From Haloarcula mannanilytica (GTDB taxonomy: Archaea > Halobacteriota > Halobacteria > Halobacteriales > Haloarculaceae), in the NCBI RefSeq assembly GCF_005406125.1, contig NZ_BIXZ01000001.1:1178001-1242000 (forward strand): 64,000 bases of DNA, in the 5' to 3' direction. The translations under genes were made by a program, and so were the position numbers. Positions within the stretch are counted from its first letter, which is position 1. The number at the start of each line of letters is the position of its first letter. This document shows, piece after piece, positions 61,441-64,000 of the stretch. The notes under the pieces are model-generated. The model was given only the letters and a program-made list of their open reading frames with translations. It had not been told where the DNA came from and did no database searches.

Positions 61441-63180
61441 ATGTTCCTGCAGCTCCGTGCGGAGGTCGAGGACGCCCTCGCCGACGCACTCACAACCCTC
61501 GACCTGCCGTCCGAGGACCTCGGTATCGAGGAGCCTCCGGAGGATGTCGACGCCGTGCTCGCATCGAGCGTCGCCTTCCGGCTGGCCGGCGAGGTCGGTA
61601 CCGCGCCGCCGAACGTCGCCGCTGATATCGCCGCCGCGATTGACACCGACGACCTCACCTACGTCAGCGCCGTGACGACCCAGGGGCCGTACGTCAATTT
61701 CCTCCCGAGCGAGGCGTACTTCGCCGAGACCCTGCAGTCGGTCACAGAGAGCGGGTTCGGCCGGCTTCCCGACCGCGACACCAGCGTCGTCGTCGAACAC
61801 ACCTCCGCGAACCCGACCGGGCCGGTCCACGTCGGACGAGCGCGCAACCCAATTATCGGGGACGCCGTCGCCCGCGTGCTCGATTACGCCGGCTACGAGG
61901 TCGACCGCCACTACTACGTCAACGACGCGGGCCGCCAGATCGCCGTGTTCACCTGGGCCTACGAGACCTTCAACGAGGCCGACCTGCCCGAACCAGAGCG
62001 CGAGTCCCCCGAGTACGAGATGGTCCGGTACTACCGCAAGGGCAACACCGTCCTCGAAGACGGCGACCCCGACGAGGTCGAGGAAGCCGAAGCCGAAATC
62101 CAGTCGATTCTGCAGGGCCTCGAAGACGGCGACGAGGAGACCTACGAGCGGGTTTCCGAGGTCGTCGACACCGTGCTGGGCGGGATGCAGACCACGCTCG
62201 GCCGCCTCCCAGCCGAGTTCGACGAGTTCGTCAAGGAGACGCGGTTCATGCGCAACGGCGATACGGACGACCTGGTCGACCGCCTGAAGGAACTCGACTG
62301 CGCCGTCTACGAGGAAGATGCCTGGCAGTTGGACCTGCCCGGCTTCGAGAAGAACCTCGTGTTCCTGCGTTCGGACGGCACGTCGCTGTACACCACCCGG
62401 GACCTGGCCCACCACGAGTGGAAGTTCGACACCTACGACCGCGCCGTCACGGTGCTTGGCGAGGACCACAAGCTCCAGGCCGACCAGCTCGACGCCGCAC
62501 TGGGCCTGCTCGGCAACGACACCGACCAGCTCCAGCAGGTGTTTTACTCCTGGGTGAACCTCCCCGAAGGAGGAATGAGCACCCGCGAAGGGACCGGCAT
62601 CGACCTCGACGACCTGCTCGATGAGGCTATCGACCGCGCGCGCGAGGAGGTCGAGTCCCGGCTGGATGACCGGACCCGCGGCGACCTCGACGCGGACGAC
62701 ATCGACCGCATCGCCCGCCAGGTCGGTATCGGCGCGGTGCGCTACGACATCGTCTCGAAGCAGCCGACGAAGGGCATCACCTTCGAGTGGGACCGCGCGC
62801 TGGACTTCGAGGCCCAATCGGCCCCGTACGTCCAGTACGTCCACGCGCGCTGCTGTGGCATCCTGAGCGACGTGGAGGCCGATATCCCCGAAGAGCCCGA
62901 GCTCGACCCGCTTTCGGAACCGGAAGAGCGCGAGCTGCTCCGCGAACTGGCCCGGTTCCCCGCCGTCATCGAGGCGGCCGCGGACGACCTGACGCCACAC
63001 ACCGTCGCCACCTACACCCGCGACCTCGCAGAGACGTTCAACGCCTTCTACCGGGAGTGTCCTGTGCTCGACGCCGACCCCGAGACCCGCGCCGCGCGGC
63101 TGGCACTCGTTGATGGGACCCGAACGACGATTTCGAACGCCTTAGACGCGCTGGGTGTCGAAGCGCCGACCTCGATGTAG
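61441..63180 (+). CDS. argS: Arginyl-tRNA synthetase
   Basis: The 579-residue class I synthetase has an N-terminal Add-1 domain, then the HIGH-type motif [16 protein letters not shown] near residue 120-135, the [11 protein letters not shown]-like [11 protein letters not shown], and a DALR anticodon domain ([24 protein letters not shown]). No canonical KMSKS is visible, as is common for ArgRS, and the substitute region MSTREGTGI is present. It follows the S2P gene by 48 nt. Confidence 0.95.
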   Translation: MFLQLRAEVEDALADALTTLDLPSEDLGIEEPPEDVDAVLASSVAFRLAGEVGTAPPNVAADIAAAIDTDDLTYVSAVTTQGPYVNFLPSEAYFAETLQSVTESGFGRLPDRDTSVVVEHTSANPTGPVHVGRARNPIIGDAVARVLDYAGYEVDRHYYVNDAGRQIAVFTWAYETFNEADLPEPERESPEYEMVRYYRKGNTVLEDGDPDEVEEAEAEIQSILQGLEDGDEETYERVSEVVDTVLGGMQTTLGRLPAEFDEFVKETRFMRNGDTDDLVDRLKELDCAVYEEDAWQLDLPGFEKNLVFLRSDGTSLYTTRDLAHHEWKFDTYDRAVTVLGEDHKLQADQLDAALGLLGNDTDQLQQVFYSWVNLPEGGMSTREGTGIDLDDLLDEAIDRAREEVESRLDDRTRGDLDADDIDRIARQVGIGAVRYDIVSKQPTKGITFEWDRALDFEAQSAPYVQYVHARCCGILSDVEADIPEEPELDPLSEPEERELLRELARFPAVIEAAADDLTPHTVATYTRDLAETFNAFYRECPVLDADPETRAARLALVDGTRTTISNALDALGVEAPTSM

Positions 63181-63249
63181 GGGCGGTCCGCGTCGGGACT
63201 CCAGTGTGACAGGCGCGACAAGCGAAGAAAATGCCGTCGGCAGACCAGC

Positions 63250-64000
63250 CTATTTCTGCAGGAACGCGTCGACTTCCGCTGCGATCAGGTCGGATGCTTC
63301 CGCAGGGCCACTGTGGCTGACGCCATCGAACTCGACGAATCGACTGTGTGGGAGTGCATCGTGGACGTTTCGGGCACTCCGCCGGAGGAAGTCCGGGCCG
63401 TCGGTACCGGATAGAACGAGCGCGGGCGCGTCCACGTCGAGACGGTCCGGGAGTCGGTACTGCTCGACGGACCGGTTCATCCGGACGACCTCCTCAGCGA
63501 GGTCGACGCAGTCGGGCCAGACAGGCCACTCCGCCAGCCAGGTGTCGAGGTCGTCGATACCATCGGGATGGAGCACCTGTTCGATGTAGCGTTTCACCGC
63601 TTCCTTGCGCTCCCCGTCCTGTATGAGCGATGCCATCCGGTCGGCGAGGTCGGCCTCCGTCCGGTATCCCTCAGGAAGTACGGCCGGTTCGTACGCGATC
63701 ACTGCCTCGACCGGCGTCTCCGTCGCGGCCTCGATAGCGGTAAGTGCGCCATACGAGTGGCCGAATAAGATCGGATCGCCGTCGACGGCATCAGCGAGCG
63801 CCGCTACATAGCTGACCTCGCGGGCCAACACCTTGTCGGCGCTCGTTTCCGCCGGAGAATCGAGACAGGTCCCGAAACCAGGGCGCTGGGGAACGACAGC
63901 ACCGTATCCATCGAACGCCGAAAGGACCGGTCCCCAGTATTCCACGGGGGCCATTCCGCCGTGGAGGAGCAACAGGGGTTGGCCGTCGCCGTGGCGTTCG
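63250..64000 (-). CDS. Alpha/beta hydrolase (N-terminus cut by window edge)
   Basis: A reading frame runs off the right edge, so the start is missing. The visible 250 residues include LLLLHGGM (oxyanion loop), VVPQRPGFG, GHSYGA (nucleophile elbow with catalytic Ser), the acidic residue region LVLSGTDGPDF and GVSHSGPAE (catalytic His). A complete catalytic triad is therefore likely. The family covers esterases, haloperoxidase-like and C-C hydrolases, and the substrate is not predictable. Confidence 0.85.
   Translation of the reverse strand, partial: ERHGDGQPLLLLHGGMAPVEYWGPVLSAFDGYGAVVPQRPGFGTCLDSPAETSADKVLAREVSYVAALADAVDGDPILFGHSYGALTAIEAATETPVEAVIAYEPAVLPEGYRTEADLADRMASLIQDGERKEAVKRYIEQVLHPDGIDDLDTWLAEWPVWPDCVDLAEEVVRMNRSVEQYRLPDRLDVDAPALVLSGTDGPDFLRRSARNVHDALPHSRFVEFDGVSHSGPAEASDLIAAEVDAFLQK

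Noticed and set aside
1-64000. tRNA, rRNA, CRISPR array, insertion sequence or provirus
   Set aside because: By eye I found no TPsiC-type GGTTCGAAT box in a cloverleaf context, no spaced direct repeats, and no transposase, phage integrase with an active site or terminase. A dedicated RNA search could still find a small RNA.

Overview
The window is chromosomal DNA from a halophilic archaeon of class Halobacteria, most likely Haloarcula or a close relative. The DNA is GC-rich and the proteins are strongly acidic. The information-processing genes are archaeal: aIF5B, class I LysRS, Rps19e, PDCD5, NOB1, Pus10 and the PAN proteasome ATPase. Halocyanin, twin-arginine lipoproteins, CheF-type taxis proteins and many leaderless genes with a TATA element about 27 nt upstream also fit. 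The genus is inferred from gene content and order, not from a database match. I see no rRNA, tRNA, CRISPR array, intact insertion sequence or provirus.

Positions 1-12080 form a surface-glycan region. It holds an AglB/STT3-type oligosaccharyltransferase with an extra N-terminal domain and a changed WWDXG motif, two small membrane proteins, a divergent aglM/aglF pair that makes UDP-glucose and UDP-glucuronate, a lipid-carrier sugar-phosphate transferase, a DUF4330 membrane protein with a repeat-bearing partner of unknown function, and glmS plus a GlmU-like gene for amino-sugar nucleotides.

Positions 12233-21999 form an acetate uptake and activation island: a CheF-like gene divergent from acs1, then acs1, a Bat-type regulator, acs2, a DUF4212/sodium-solute symporter pair, a UspA protein and a small membrane protein. 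The regulator carries a degenerate tyrosine-recombinase domain with no catalytic tyrosine. A second CheF-like gene follows at 22762.

Positions 23684-42273 are mixed housekeeping genes: uppP divergent from an MscS channel, pus10, rnhB, secF-secD, pgi, a CPBP protease, a 48-residue ribbon-helix-helix-like gene that overlaps nob1 tail to tail, a PRC-barrel gene, halocyanin, infB, two tiny membrane proteins, pdaD, a PQQ-type propeller lipoprotein and the PAN ATPase.

Positions 42410-64000 hold pepF, a thiolase homologue with serine in place of the usual cysteine, an oxidoreductase, truA, a GNAT, small zinc-ribbon proteins, hisS, the rps19e-PDCD5-PP-loop group, thiL, two site-2 proteases, pyrH-lysS, a tandem UspA protein, argS and a truncated alpha/beta hydrolase. 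Between lysS and a small zinc-finger gene lies an 80-bp structure of nested inverted repeats sharing one dyad centre. Two intergenic stretches (22438-22761 and 40712-41052) are packed with short GAGCGAAGC/GCTTCGCTC-type palindromes.
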